From the NCBI GenBank assembly GCA_965243805.1, contig OZ251577.1, positions 2,914,001 to 2,978,000 on the forward strand: a stretch of 64,000 nt of DNA, in the 5' to 3' direction. Under the pieces are notes generated by a model that saw only the letters and a list, made by a program, of their open reading frames with translations, did not search any database and was not told the DNA's origin. Positions 1 through 12,361 of the stretch are shown in pieces. This DNA comes from CATQHQ01 sp965243805 (GTDB lineage: Bacteria; Gemmatimonadota; Gemmatimonadetes; Longimicrobiales; Gaopeijiaceae). The position numbers and the translations under genes were made by a program. Within the stretch, counting starts at the first letter, position 1; every line of letters begins with the position of its first letter.

Positions 1-1
1 G

Positions 2-307
2 GTGCGTTCCAACGAGGGAACCTGCCACTACGAGCTGGCCCTGGAGCGGGAGGAGGACGGGGACCCGGACGGAGTCGTCCGCCATCTGACTGCGTTTCTG
101 GAAGACTTCGGCGAGCCCAGGAGCTTGCGACCCCAGGCGTACTACAAGCTGGGCGGGGCGTACGAGGAGCTGGGGATGTGCCAGGAGGCCGTGGACGCGT
201 ACCGGATGGTGACGCGGGTGGTGGTGGCGGGATCCAGCGACTTGACGCGGAGGGCGCAGAGCCGGGAGAATGCGATCCGGTTCGGCGAGGGAGATGCGCC
301 TTGCTGA
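2..307 (+). CDS. TPR-repeat protein, 3' end only
   Basis: Reading frame open from the left edge to a TGA at 305-307; the GTG at base 2 is simply the first available codon, so the true start lies outside the window. The 101 visible residues form helix pairs of the tetratricopeptide type (for example YYKLGGAYEELG followed by CQEAVDAYRMV). TPR proteins are protein-interaction scaffolds. Its last codons overlap the proposed bamD start by 7 bp, so the two are probably translationally coupled. What the protein binds cannot be told from this fragment. Confidence 0.6.
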   Translation: MRSNEGTCHYELALEREEDGDPDGVVRHLTAFLEDFGEPRSLRPQAYYKLGGAYEELGMCQEAVDAYRMVTRVVVAGSSDLTRRAQSRENAIRFGEGDAPC

Positions 308-1194
308 GGGCGAGCGCCTCTCGTGGCCGGGAGCGGGGAGTGCTCGCGGGACTCGCTGCGGGGCTTGTTGCCGGACTGGTCGGGGCTGGGTGCTCCTCGG
401 CGCCGCCCTTTGCCGGATGGACGGAGGAGCAGCTCTTTGAGCATGGGCAGGAGGCCTTCGAGGCGGAGGACTGGGACGAGGCCCGGCGAACCTTCGAGCG
501 GCTGGTGCTGACCTTCCCCGGCTTCGACCAGACGGTGGCGGCGCGGCACTACCTGGCCCGATCGTTCTTCGCGGACGAGGAGTACCTGAGCGCGGTGTCC
601 GAGTACACTCGGATCGTCCAGGTTCACCCCGACGACGAACGCGCGCCGGAGGCGTGGATGGGACTGTGCCGGTCGTACGCCGCCATGTCGCCCCATCCCC
701 AGCGGGACCAGCAGTACACCGCCCAGGCGCGCACCACCTGCCAGAACGTGGCATCGGACTTCCCGGGCACGCCGGTCGGGGACTCGGCGGCGACCCTCGC
801 CTTCGAGATGCACGGCAAGCTGGCGGACAAGGCGTACGGCGAAGGCTACTTCTACTTCCAGAGGGACATCCTGGAGTCGGCGGAGCTGGTGTTCTTGGAC
901 CTGGTGGACTCGTTCGCGGGCACGGGCGCCGCGCCGCAGGCGATGGCTCGGCTGATCGACATCTACGAGGAGTGGGGCTGGACGGAGCAGCGCGAGGAGT
1001 TCACGGCCAGGCTGCGCGACACCTACCCTGACTCGCCGGAGGCCAGGGCGCTTGATCAGGTCGCGGCGGAGGACACCACTGCGTCTGTCTGGAGCCGAGG
1101 CCCTCCCGGTGCCCGCGCGGGGGAAATCGACACGGCGGGGCCATGGGCGGCACCCGTCCCTGGAGGCCGCCGTTGGACGACGGGCCGCGCGTAG
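301..1194 (+). CDS. bamD: Outer-membrane assembly lipoprotein, BamD-like
   Basis: About 297 residues. BamD is a lipoprotein of the BAM complex that inserts beta-barrels into the outer membrane. I chose TTG 301: it has a GAGGGAG ribosome site at 287-293, and it gives an Arg-containing n-region, a hydrophobic core and a lipobox ending at about Cys31 (VGAGC). A GTG at 340 would give a signal peptide without positive charge. The mature part is tetratricopeptide-like: the first repeat reads EQLFEHGQEAFEAEDWDEAR, followed by FERLVLTFP and further helical pairs, as in YfiO/BamD. The end overlaps nadD by 52 bp. The C-terminal 35 residues look unconserved. It could be a more general TPR lipoprotein (CpoB-like), but length and repeat pattern favour BamD. 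Confidence 0.75.
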   Translation: MLRASASRGRERGVLAGLAAGLVAGLVGAGCSSAPPFAGWTEEQLFEHGQEAFEAEDWDEARRTFERLVLTFPGFDQTVAARHYLARSFFADEEYLSAVSEYTRIVQVHPDDERAPEAWMGLCRSYAAMSPHPQRDQQYTAQARTTCQNVASDFPGTPVGDSAATLAFEMHGKLADKAYGEGYFYFQRDILESAELVFLDLVDSFAGTGAAPQAMARLIDIYEEWGWTEQREEFTARLRDTYPDSPEARALDQVAAEDTTASVWSRGPPGARAGEIDTAGPWAAPVPGGRRWTTGRA

Positions 1195-1882
1195 GGGTTT
1201 TCGGCGGCGCCTTTGATCCGCCTCACCTGGGGCACTTGGCTGTCGCCCGGGCGGCGGCGGAAGGCGCCTCGCTGGATCGGGTTCTGTGGGTGCCCGCCGC
1301 GGTCCCGCCGCACAAGCAGGGCCGGGTGTTCGCGCCCGCCGACGCGCGACGACGCATGGTGGAGGCGGCGATCCGCGACGAGCCCGACTTCGAGCTGTGC
1401 GACCTGGAGCTGGAGCGGGGAGGCGTCTCCTACACCGTGGACACGCTGCGGGCGTTGCGCTCCGTCGCGCCCGACTGGCGGCTCTTCCTGATCGTGGGGG
1501 CCGACTTGCTGCCCCAGTTCCCGTCGTGGAAGGCGCCGGAGGAGATCCTCGAGCTGGCCGTCTTGGTGACGGCGGCCCGAGGCGGAACGGTGCCTCGAGG
1601 CGGGACGGTGCCCGTCCATGCTGCCGGGGAGATGGAGCTGCGGCCCCAGATCGTTCCCATGCCCCGGGTTGACGTGTCCTCGTCGGCGGTTCGGAGGAGG
1701 GTGGCGGAAAAGGCCCGGAAGCGGGTGGCGGAAAAAAAGTCCCATTCGGCCATGTTGCCGTCCCAAGTCACGTCCATAATTGAAACTGAAGGGCTCTACA
1801 GGCGCCGGACCGCCGGGTTCGGACGAGCGAGCGGCCCCCGGAGGCGAACGCCCTCCTGCACGGGAGGGGTTCGAAGCGCAGA

Positions 1883-1886
<4 letters not shown>
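1143..1886 (+). CDS. nadD: Nicotinate-nucleotide adenylyltransferase
   Basis: 247 residues. Transfers AMP from ATP to nicotinate mononucleotide in NAD synthesis (cytoplasmic). The nucleotidyltransferase signature GGAFDPPHLGHL, with the HxGH-type ATP site, is near residues 21-32, and the ISSTxIR-like site appears as VDVSSSAVRRRV. The ATG at 1143 is the only sensible start; it leaves about 13 extra residues before the usual N-terminus. Two internal duplications occur: GGTVP twice, and VAEK-type repeats in the region just after the SSS motif. About 30 residues follow the usual C-terminus (IIETEGLY) as an Arg-rich tail, and the stop overlaps the secA ATG (ATGA). Length exceeds the usual roughly 200 residues because of these insertions. 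Confidence 0.9.
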
Positions 1887-5247
<3,361 letters not shown>

Positions 5248-5269
<22 letters not shown>

Positions 5270-5964
5270 GGGGCCCGGCCCGGCCGCCGGAAGCTCGGCC
5301 CCGGGAGCGGCTTCGGCGGTACGGCCCGGGTCCCCTCTCCGAGCAGGAGCTTCTGGCGCTGGTGATCGGCTCCGGCACAGGCTCCACGGCGGCGTGGGAG
5401 CTGGCGGAGCAGGTGCTGGAGCTGACGGACGGGCGGCTGCGGGAGTTGGCCCGAGTCGACCTGGGACGTCTGACCGGGATCGTCGGGATCGGTCCCGTCC
5501 AGGCGGCGCGGATCGTGGCGTCCGTCGAGCTGGGAAGACGAGTGGCGTCGGCCCGCTCGGCGCCCGAGGGGCCAGTCACGGGTCCCCAGGATGTGCACGA
5601 GATCTTCGCGCCGACGCTGGCCCACCTGGAGCACGAGGAGTTCCACGTGCTGCTCCTGAACTCCCAGAACGGGCCGATCTGCCAGCGGCAGGTGACTCGC
5701 GGGATCCTGGACGCGTCGCTGATCCATCCCCGCGAGGTCTTTCGGGACGCCATCGTGCTGCGCGCGGCCGCGCTGATCCTGGTGCACAACCACCCCTCCG
5801 GGAACCCGGAGCCGTCGTCGGAGGACGTGCGCGTGACCCGTCAGCTGGCGGCGGCCGGCGACCAGCTGGGGATCCCGGTGCTGGACCACATCATCGTGGC
5901 GGGCTCCAGCTTCTCGTCGCTGGCGGGAAGCGGATGCTTGCGGATGGCGGAAGAGGCGGCGTAG
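5248..5964 (+). CDS. radC: RadC-family JAB/MPN protein
   Basis: 238 residues, the usual size for RadC. Helix-hairpin-helix part near residues 20-95 (LSEQELLALVIGSGT, GRLTGIVGIGPVQAARI), then an MPN/JAB metal site HNHPSGNPEPSSED. The family is conserved and linked to mobile elements and DNA repair, but its biochemical role is unsettled. I chose GTG 5248, which lies within the secA end (22-bp overlap) behind GGAAG at 5235-5239; TTG 5251 is an alternative. The stop codon sits in a 17-bp tandem duplication (5961-5994). Confidence 0.92.
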
Positions 5965-5994
5965 GGCGGTGCCGAACGTAGGGCGGTGCTGAAC
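5961..5994 (+). repeat. 17-bp tandem duplication carrying the radC stop codon
   Basis: Two copies of a 17-base unit (GTAGGGCGGTGCCGAAC, then one T/C change) at 5961-5977 and 5978-5994. The first copy holds the TAG stop of radC. One of several duplications in this window that span a stop codon. Confidence 0.9.
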
Positions 5995-6059
5995 TCTGGC
6001 GAGGTGCGGGACACCGTCGTCGTTGCCTTTGCCGCGTCGCCCGCGCCAAGTTGACTCCC

Positions 6060-7667
6060 ATGCGCTTCTTCAACACGACCGGCCCGATAAAGCCGGACCG
6101 CCACTACCACATCCCGCCGCTGGACCGCCTTCATCTGGACGAAATCCGCCGGCTTGTGGCAGAGGAACGCTACTTTGTCCTTCACGCGCCCCGCCAATCC
6201 GGTAAGACTTCGGCCCTCTTGGCGTTCCAGGACCTGCTGAACGCCGAAGGCGATTACCGGTGCGTCTACGTCAACGTGGAGGGTGCCCAGGCGGCACGGG
6301 AAGACGTAGCGCGCGCAATCAGGGTCGTCTTGGGACAGACGGCGCGGCGTGCAAGACTTGCTGGCGACGAATTTCTGGCGGGTGCTTGGTCGCGGATATG
6401 GGCGGAACACGGCGACGGGGCGCTAGGCGAGGCGCTGGCGGACTGGGCCGAGGCATCCTCCAAGCCGCTGGTGCTGCTGATCGACGAGATCGACGCGTTG
6501 GTGGGCGACTCTTTGCTGTCGGTGTTGCGGCAGCTGCGTGCAGGCTACGACATGCGTCCCGACGGCTTCCCGCAGAGCGTGGTGCTGTGCGGCGTGCGCG
6601 ATGTGCGGGACTACCGCATCCGCTCGGGCTCGGCCGGCACCATGGTCGCCGGCGGCAGCGCGTTCAACGTCAAGGCGGCGTCGCTGCGCCTGGGCGACTT
6701 CTGCCAGGACGAGGTGCTTGCCTTGCTGGGCCAGCATACGGAAGAGACCGGCCAGGCGTTCGCGGACGCGGCGCTGGACGCCATGTGGGCGCAGACCCGG
6801 GGCCAGCCGTGGCTGGTCAACGCGCTGGCCTACGAGATGTGCTTCAAGAACCAGGGCGGCACGGACCGGTCGAAGACGGTGACCGAGGCGGATGTGACGG
6901 AGGCGGATGTGACGGAGGCCGATGTCCTGGAAGCTCGCGAGGCGCTGATCGCACGCCGCGAGACGCACCTGGACCAATTGGCGGACAAGCTGCAAGAGGA
7001 GCGGGTGCGGCGGGTGGTAGCGCCGTTGCTGGCGGGTGGCGGCCAGACGGAGTTCACGGGACGCGACCTTGATTATGTGCGGGACTTGGGGCTGGTGGCC
7101 CAGGACATGCCGCTTCGCATCGCGAATCCGATTTACGCCGAAGTGGTGCCTCGTGAGCTGACGTGGACGGCGCAGGAGAGCATGGTGCAGGACCCGGCGT
7201 GGTACGTGGACGCATCGGGCGGCCTGGAGCTGGACAAGCTGCTGGGCGCGTTCCAGGAGTTCTTCCGGGAGCATTCGGAGCACTGGGTGGAACGCTTCCA
7301 GTACAAGGAGGCGGGGCCGCAGCTGCTCTTGCAGGCGTTCCTGCAGAGGGTGGTCAACAGCGGAGGGCGGATCGAGCGCGAGTATGGGCTAGGGCGGGGA
7401 CGAACGGACCTGCTGGTGCTGTGGCCGGCGGAGCCGGGCAAGCCAGCGCAGAAGTTCGTGGTCGAGTGCAAGGTCGTGCACAAGGGACTGGAACGAACGG
7501 TGGCGGAAGGGGTGGAGCAGACCGCCGGGTACATGGATCGTTGCGGGGTGGCGGAGGGCCACTTGGTCGTGTTCGACCGGCGCGAAGGGCGCAGCTGGGA
7601 CGAAAAGGTGTTCAGGCTGGACCGTACGGCTACGAGCGGGGCCGAGGTCGTCGTCTGGGGGATGTGA
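6060..7667 (+). CDS. AAA ATPase with C-terminal PD-(D/E)XK nuclease-like domain
   Basis: 535 residues from ATG 6060; TTG 6051 is an alternative, and neither has a clear ribosome site. N-terminal AAA/STAND-like ATPase: Walker A APRQSGKT near 43-50, Walker B VLLIDEID near 138-145. After winged-helix-like sequence comes a nuclease-like segment (about 440-500): GRGRTDLLVL then KFVVECKV, giving the D...ExK arrangement. This matches the family of ATP-binding proteins with an AAA-like domain and a DUF1703-style C-terminal region; the biological role is unknown, and some relatives are mobile. Three exact VTEAD units interrupt the middle. The 3' end overlaps the convergent LRR gene by 38 bp. Confidence 0.75.
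   Translation: MRFFNTTGPIKPDRHYHIPPLDRLHLDEIRRLVAEERYFVLHAPRQSGKTSALLAFQDLLNAEGDYRCVYVNVEGAQAAREDVARAIRVVLGQTARRARLAGDEFLAGAWSRIWAEHGDGALGEALADWAEASSKPLVLLIDEIDALVGDSLLSVLRQLRAGYDMRPDGFPQSVVLCGVRDVRDYRIRSGSAGTMVAGGSAFNVKAASLRLGDFCQDEVLALLGQHTEETGQAFADAALDAMWAQTRGQPWLVNALAYEMCFKNQGGTDRSKTVTEADVTEADVTEADVLEAREALIARRETHLDQLADKLQEERVRRVVAPLLAGGGQTEFTGRDLDYVRDLGLVAQDMPLRIANPIYAEVVPRELTWTAQESMVQDPAWYVDASGGLELDKLLGAFQEFFREHSEHWVERFQYKEAGPQLLLQAFLQRVVNSGGRIEREYGLGRGRTDLLVLWPAEPGKPAQKFVVECKVVHKGLERTVAEGVEQTAGYMDRCGVAEGHLVVFDRREGRSWDEKVFRLDRTATSGAEVVVWGM
6879..6923 (+). repeat. 15-bp x 3 in-frame repeat (VTEAD)
   Basis: Three 15-base units at 6879-6893, 6894-6908 and 6909-6923, each encoding VTEAD, inside the ATPase/nuclease gene. 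Only single-base differences separate the copies, so the expansion looks recent. Confidence 0.9.
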
Positions 7668-10650
7668 GAAGTGCCGAATCAAGGGTGTTCAACACCTCCG
7701 GTGCCGCAGCATCACCAGAAGAACTCGAGCTGCACACCACGCCAGTCCCTATGTGATCGGAAATACCCGCGAGCCATGATCGGAAGCTGGCGTTGTCTGG
7801 CACACAGAGGCCCGTGTCCGCGTAGTGGAACGAGTCCAGCGTCATCGTGTCGGCCAGCTCCACCGGCAGGGGGCCGTTCAGCCCGGCGTTGTCGTTCAGC
7901 CGCAGCTTGGTCAGCTTCGACAGTTCGCCCAGCTCCTTGGGGACCTTCCCCGTCAGACCGTTGTCGTCCAGCCGCAGATGCTTCAGGCTGTCCAGGCCGC
8001 CCAGCTCCTCGGGGATCTCGCCGGTCAGTCCGTTGTCGAACAGGTACAGGTACTTGAGCTTCGCCAAGTCGCCGAACTCGGCCGGGATCTGGCCCGTCAG
8101 GCGGTTCTGCAACATGCCCAGCTCCTCCAGGTTGGCCAGCTGTCCGAGCTCCTTGGGGATCTCGCCGGTCAGGCGGTTGCGGTTCAGCCTCAGGAACCAC
8201 AAGTGCGGCAGGTTGCCCAGCTCCTTGGGGATCTCGCCTGTCAGGCTGTTGGTGCCCAGGTGCAGGAACCGCAGCTTCGTCAGCTGGCCCAGTTCCTTGG
8301 GGACCTTGCCCGTCAGGCCGTTGACCTGGAGTCGCAGGGTTTCTAGGCTGTCCAGGTTGGCCAGTTCCTTGGGGAGTTCGCCCGCCAGGCGGTTGTAGGG
8401 CAGGTGCAGCTGCGAGACCCGTCCCGTCGTCGAGTCGGTGACCACGCCGAACCACTGTCCCAGGCTCAGCGTGTCGTCCATCCAGTTCGTGTTGTACTTC
8501 CAGTTCGCTCCGCCCGTGGCGTTGTACAGTGCTTCGAGGGCGGCGCGCTCGCAGCCGATCGTGCCGTCGTGGTCTTCGATGGCGTCGAGCCACGTCTCGA
8601 AGTCGTTGTCGGCCGGCACGCAGAGGCCCGTGTCCGAGTAGTGGAACGAGTCCAGCGTCATGGTGTCGGCCAGCTCCACCGGCAGGGGGCCGTTCAGCCC
8701 GGCGTTGTCGTTCAGCCGCAGCTTGGTCAGCTTCGACAGCTCGCCCAGCTCCTTGGGGACCTTGCCCGTCAGACCGTTGTCGTCCAGCCGCAGATGCTTC
8801 AGGCTGTCCAGGCCGCCCAGCTCCTCGGGGATCTCGCCGGTCAAGCCGTTGTCGAACAGGTACAGGTACTTGAGCTTCGCCAGGTCGCCGAACTCGGCCG
8901 GGATCTGGCCCGTCAGGCGGTTCTGCAACATGCCCAGCTCCTCCAGGTTGGCCAGCTGTCCGAGCTCCTTGGGGATCTCGCCGGTCAGGCGGTTGCGGTT
9001 CAGTCTCAGGAACCACAGGTGCGGCAGGTTGCCCAGCTCCTTGGGGATCTCGCCTGTCAGGCTGTTGGTGCCCAGATGCAGGAGCCGCAGCTTCGTCAGC
9101 TGGCCCAGTTCCTTGGGGACCTTGCCCGTCAGGCCGTTGACCTGGAGTCGCAGGCGTTCGAGGCTGTCCAGGTTGCCCAGTTCCTTGGGGAGTTCGCCGG
9201 CTAGGCGGTTGTAGGGCAGGTGCAGTTGCGAGACCCGTCCCGTCGTCGAGTCGGTGACCACGCCGAACCACTGTCCCAGGCTCAGCGTGTCGTCCATCCA
9301 GTTCGTGCTGTACTTCCAGTTCGCTCCGCCCGTGGCGTTGTACAGTGCTTCGAGGGCGGCGCGCTCGCAGCCGATCGTGCCGTCGTGGTCTTCGATGGCG
9401 TCGAGCCACGTCTCGAAGTCGTTGTCGGCCGGCACGCAGAGGCCCGTGTCCGAGTAGTGGAACGAGTCCAGCGTCATGGTGTCGGCCAGCTCCACCGGCA
9501 GGGGGCCGTTCAGCCCGGCGTTGTCGTTCAGCCAGAGCGAAGTCAGGCGCGTCAGGTTGCCCAAGTCCGGCGGTACCGAACCCGTTAGCCGGTTATCGTC
9601 CAGAAACAGGTCCGTCAAGCTCGTCAGGTCGCCTAGTGCCGCGGGGATCGAGTCCGTCAGTCGATTACCGCTCAGCCGGAGGCCACGCAAGCCGGACAGC
9701 TGGCCCAGCTCGGCAGGGATCGAGCCCGTCAGATCGTTCTCGTACAGGAACAGCGTGGACAAGCTCGACAGGTTGCCCAACTCCTTGGGAATCGAACCGG
9801 TTAGGTCGTTGCCGCTCAACCAGAGGTTCCTCAAGCTGGACAGGTCGCCCAGCTTCGACGGGATCGAGCCCGTCAGGTCGTTCTCGTCCAGGTACAGGTC
9901 TGTCAAGACCGACAGGTTGCCCAGCTCCGACGGAATAGAGTCCGTCAGGCTGTTGCTGCCCAGCCGCAGATTCCAGAGCTTTGACAGGTCCCCCAGTTGC
10001 GGGGGGATCGCGCCCTTCAGGCCGTTGCTTCCGAGGTCGATGGACGTGACTCGTCCTGTCGAATCGGTGGTGACGCCGTGCCATTTTCCCAGCGGTTCGG
10101 CCGTCTTCCAGTTGGTGTTGTTCGTCCAGCTCGCTCCGCCGGTGGAATCGTACAGTGCCGCCAGTGCTGTGCGGTCGTCGGCCGTCGAGTGCACCACCGT
10201 CACGCCGAAGCTGACCGACGCCGACAAGCCCGCCGAACTCCGGGCCGTGACCGTCACTTCGGCAGTGCCAGCGGCGACCGGCTTGACCGACACCGTGCTG
10301 CCCGCCACGATCGCCAGGGCCACGCCTTCCGAACTGGACTTGGCCGCGAAGGTCAAGTTCGCGACCGTTGGGGCGACGAACCATTCGGCTGAGGGGAAGT
10401 GGAGGCTGGGTCCGTCCACTAGGAGCGACTGGTTGGAGGCCGCGCCGTCTAGGTCAACGGCACGGAGCGCGGGTTCGGGACCAGCGGGACCGGCATCGCA
10501 GGAAGCGATGCCGATTGCTGTTGCGGCCAGGACCGCCAGGAAGATCCGAGGCGATATCTTCCTTCCAGGACCAGTTAGCCGGAGATGTGACCAGATATGC
10601 CGAGGTGAGTCGCTACGTGCGTAGTAGCTTCTGTTGCCGTCGGGAGTCAT
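7630..10650 (-). CDS. Leucine-rich-repeat lipoprotein with duplicated LRR block
   Basis: 1006 residues. Probably surface-anchored. A hydrophobic segment ends in a lipobox (IGIASC, Cys51), followed by a Big-2-like Ig segment (about 75-150) and plant-type 24-residue LRRs (LxxLxLxxNxLTGxIPxELG). Each LRR block opens with a cap of the form ALYxxTGGxxWxxxTNW. Residues about 372-643 and 644-915 are nearly identical copies from an 816-bp tandem duplication, with a partial third copy after. The n-region before the hydrophobic core is long (about 30 residues), so the real start may be further in; a GGAAGGAAG lies upstream of the KISPRIFLAV segment, but no normal start codon follows it. The C-terminal tail is encoded antisense to the end of the neighbouring ATPase gene. 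Confidence 0.85.
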   Translation of the reverse strand: MTPDGNRSYYARSDSPRHIWSHLRLTGPGRKISPRIFLAVLAATAIGIASCDAGPAGPEPALRAVDLDGAASNQSLLVDGPSLHFPSAEWFVAPTVANLTFAAKSSSEGVALAIVAGSTVSVKPVAAGTAEVTVTARSSAGLSASVSFGVTVVHSTADDRTALAALYDSTGGASWTNNTNWKTAEPLGKWHGVTTDSTGRVTSIDLGSNGLKGAIPPQLGDLSKLWNLRLGSNSLTDSIPSELGNLSVLTDLYLDENDLTGSIPSKLGDLSSLRNLWLSGNDLTGSIPKELGNLSSLSTLFLYENDLTGSIPAELGQLSGLRGLRLSGNRLTDSIPAALGDLTSLTDLFLDDNRLTGSVPPDLGNLTRLTSLWLNDNAGLNGPLPVELADTMTLDSFHYSDTGLCVPADNDFETWLDAIEDHDGTIGCERAALEALYNATGGANWKYSTNWMDDTLSLGQWFGVVTDSTTGRVSQLHLPYNRLAGELPKELGNLDSLERLRLQVNGLTGKVPKELGQLTKLRLLHLGTNSLTGEIPKELGNLPHLWFLRLNRNRLTGEIPKELGQLANLEELGMLQNRLTGQIPAEFGDLAKLKYLYLFDNGLTGEIPEELGGLDSLKHLRLDDNGLTGKVPKELGELSKLTKLRLNDNAGLNGPLPVELADTMTLDSFHYSDTGLCVPADNDFETWLDAIEDHDGTIGCERAALEALYNATGGANWKYNTNWMDDTLSLGQWFGVVTDSTTGRVSQLHLPYNRLAGELPKELANLDSLETLRLQVNGLTGKVPKELGQLTKLRFLHLGTNSLTGEIPKELGNLPHLWFLRLNRNRLTGEIPKELGQLANLEELGMLQNRLTGQIPAEFGDLAKLKYLYLFDNGLTGEIPEELGGLDSLKHLRLDDNGLTGKVPKELGELSKLTKLRLNDNAGLNGPLPVELADTMTLDSFHYADTGLCVPDNASFRSWLAGISDHIGTGVVCSSSSSGDAAAPEVLNTLDSALLTSPRRRPRPRS
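7807..9536 (-). repeat. 816-bp tandem duplication inside the LRR gene
   Basis: The landmark GTAGTGGAACGAG occurs at 7822, 8638 and 9454, exactly 816 bp (272 codons) apart. Two full units and a partial third (to about 9536) differ at only scattered bases. The period is a multiple of three, so the frame is kept. Near identity including silent sites points to a recent duplication or ongoing gene conversion. Confidence 0.95.
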
Positions 10651-10664
10651 CTCCTACGACGGTC

Positions 10665-11825
10665 TCAACGCCCGGGTTCGGCGTCGCGGGTCGCCTTGGC
10701 GATCAGCTCGTCGCTCGTCTCGCACTCCACCACCAGCCGGCCCAGCCGCGCCAGCCGTGAGCGGTCCGTCACGCCGGCAAGCACATCCGCCAGCCGCTCC
10801 GCCGCATCGGTGCCGAACTTCCACCTGGCTGTGTCAACATACGCCCGACGCAGCCCTTGGGCCTCCCCGAGCTTCTTGCCCCGGGCCTCGCCGAGCTCCT
10901 GGCCTCGGGCCTCGCCGAGTCTCTGGCCGCGCGCTTCGCCGAGCTCCTGGCCCCGCGCCTCCCCACGCGCTAGGGCGTGCTTCTCCAATGCCGCGAAACG
11001 GTTCCCGTACACCCTGCCCACCTCCTTCAGCGTGTCCAACTGTTCGATGATCTCCGCTGGCACCCCCCAATCTATCATCTGACGCCGAAGCCACGCGAGC
11101 CACGCCGCCCGCAACTCCGGCGTGTCCAGCTGCTCGTCCAGCGCCGTCAGCGCCTGAGCGATCCGCTCCGGGTCCAGCTCAGAGCACAGTGCCAGGCCCG
11201 CCCGGACGCGCCCCACCTTCCGCAGGTCGAGTGACGCTACCTTCGCCGCCTCCGCCTCCTCGTCCAGCAGCACTACCCGCTGGCCGTAGATGAACGGCCT
11301 CAACTCCTCCGGCACGAGCTTCTCCAACCCGCACGCCTTGCTCAACGCCGCCTTCCACCGGCCCTCGAAGCTCTTCACCACCACGAACAGCACCGCGCTC
11401 TCCTCCCCCTCGGCCCCGACGCCCCGGCCCTCCGTCAGGCTCTGGTAGCACAGTGCCGTCTCGAGTAGCGCGCGGGTCGCCATCCCCTTGTCCTCCGTCG
11501 ACTGGAGCTCGAAGAGGACGACGAGCCAGAGCGGGCGGCTGCGGAAGCGCACCCTCCACGCCATGTCGACCAGGCGGACCGTCTCGCTCTCGGCGTCGAC
11601 GAACTCGGTGGGCATCTGTTCGAGGGTGTCGAAGTCGAGGTCGTCGATCCAGGTACCGCCGACGGACGGGCCGACGAACTCGACGACGACCTCCTCCACG
11701 ACTTCTGCGAACGAGTAGAACTGCTTGTACACCCGGTCCTTCTCGCCGTGCTTCGGCTGGTGGTCGGACTGCTTGGGCTGGTCGGATTGCTTGGCCTGAT
11801 CGATCTGCTTCGGCTGGTCGGACAT
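10665..11825 (-). CDS. Rpn-family (PD-(D/E)XK) putative transposase/nuclease
   Basis: 386 residues from ATG 11825, which has TGGAGG seven bases upstream; an in-frame extension to 12107 is low-complexity and is not used. The nuclease core reads VDMAWRVRF then LWLVVLFELQS, i.e. the D...ExQ version of PD-(D/E)XK seen in Rpn (recombination-promoting nuclease) proteins. The C-terminal region has four near-identical GEARGxxL units (about residues 282-310), typical of Rpn/DUF4351-like proteins. The N-terminus has QAKQSDQPKQSD repeats. Rpn proteins cut DNA and have been tied to horizontal transfer and phage resistance. It lies 14 bp upstream of the LRR gene on the same strand. Confidence 0.75.
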   Translation of the reverse strand: MSDQPKQIDQAKQSDQPKQSDHQPKHGEKDRVYKQFYSFAEVVEEVVVEFVGPSVGGTWIDDLDFDTLEQMPTEFVDAESETVRLVDMAWRVRFRSRPLWLVVLFELQSTEDKGMATRALLETALCYQSLTEGRGVGAEGEESAVLFVVVKSFEGRWKAALSKACGLEKLVPEELRPFIYGQRVVLLDEEAEAAKVASLDLRKVGRVRAGLALCSELDPERIAQALTALDEQLDTPELRAAWLAWLRRQMIDWGVPAEIIEQLDTLKEVGRVYGNRFAALEKHALARGEARGQELGEARGQRLGEARGQELGEARGKKLGEAQGLRRAYVDTARWKFGTDAAERLADVLAGVTDRSRLARLGRLVVECETSDELIAKATRDAEPGR

Positions 11826-11944
11826 GGGCGGCCTCCATTCCTTTCCCGAGTGGGGGTGGGGTTGCTGCGTCTGGGGTGGACGCTGGAGGCCCCGTCCGGG
11901 AAAAATCCAGTACGGTGGGCGGGGCGCGTACCCGATAAGGTTCC

Positions 11945-12361
11945 TCAGAGCGCCTGCCAGACTTCTGCCAAGTTGGTGTTCTCCGGGTCGTAGCCGGGGG
12001 CGAAGCCGCGGAAGGTGGCGTCGGACACGTCCAGCGCCCGTATTCGGTCGAGGGCGAAGTGCTTCCAGCCGGTGGGGGCGGTTCGGCTGGCCCCCTCCAC
12101 CTGCCACGCCAGGAGGAGCGAGTTGCCGGAGGAAGCGACCCCCACTGCGTGGGGCAGGACCAGCCGCAGCGTCAGGTCGGTGCCGTAGACCAAGCGCACC
12201 TCTTTCCGCTTGGCGACGGCGCGGGTGAGCTGGGCGCGAAGGTCGGCCATCCGTTCCTCGGCCACCTGCTCCTTCGCAAGCCGCTTCCGCTCTGCCAACT
12301 CGCGCTCAATCGGGTCGTCGGAGCTCAGTACGGGTCCGCTCTTCTTGCTCGGCTTATCCAT
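11945..12361 (-). CDS. Small protein with WYL-like domain
   Basis: 138 residues. N-terminal charged helix (about 18-55), then a beta-rich region ending in GWKHFALDRIRALDVSD. The alternation of YGT, a proline after VL, a strand LLLAWQVEG and a final F-LDRI resembles WYL domains, which bind ligands or nucleic acid and often regulate defence genes. No helix-turn-helix is visible, and the resemblance is weak. It is probably co-transcribed with moeB; the junction has been remodelled by a 23-bp duplication that left a second upstream ATG followed by a stop (MDGPSKT). Confidence 0.6.
   Translation of the reverse strand: MDKPSKKSGPVLSSDDPIERELAERKRLAKEQVAEERMADLRAQLTRAVAKRKEVRLVYGTDLTLRLVLPHAVGVASSGNSLLLAWQVEGASRTAPTGWKHFALDRIRALDVSDATFRGFAPGYDPENTNLAEVWQAL

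Noticed and set aside
7807..9536. CRISPR-like array
   Set aside because: The repeats are 816 bp coding units without spacers, so this is an LRR duplication, not a CRISPR. No cas gene is present in the window.
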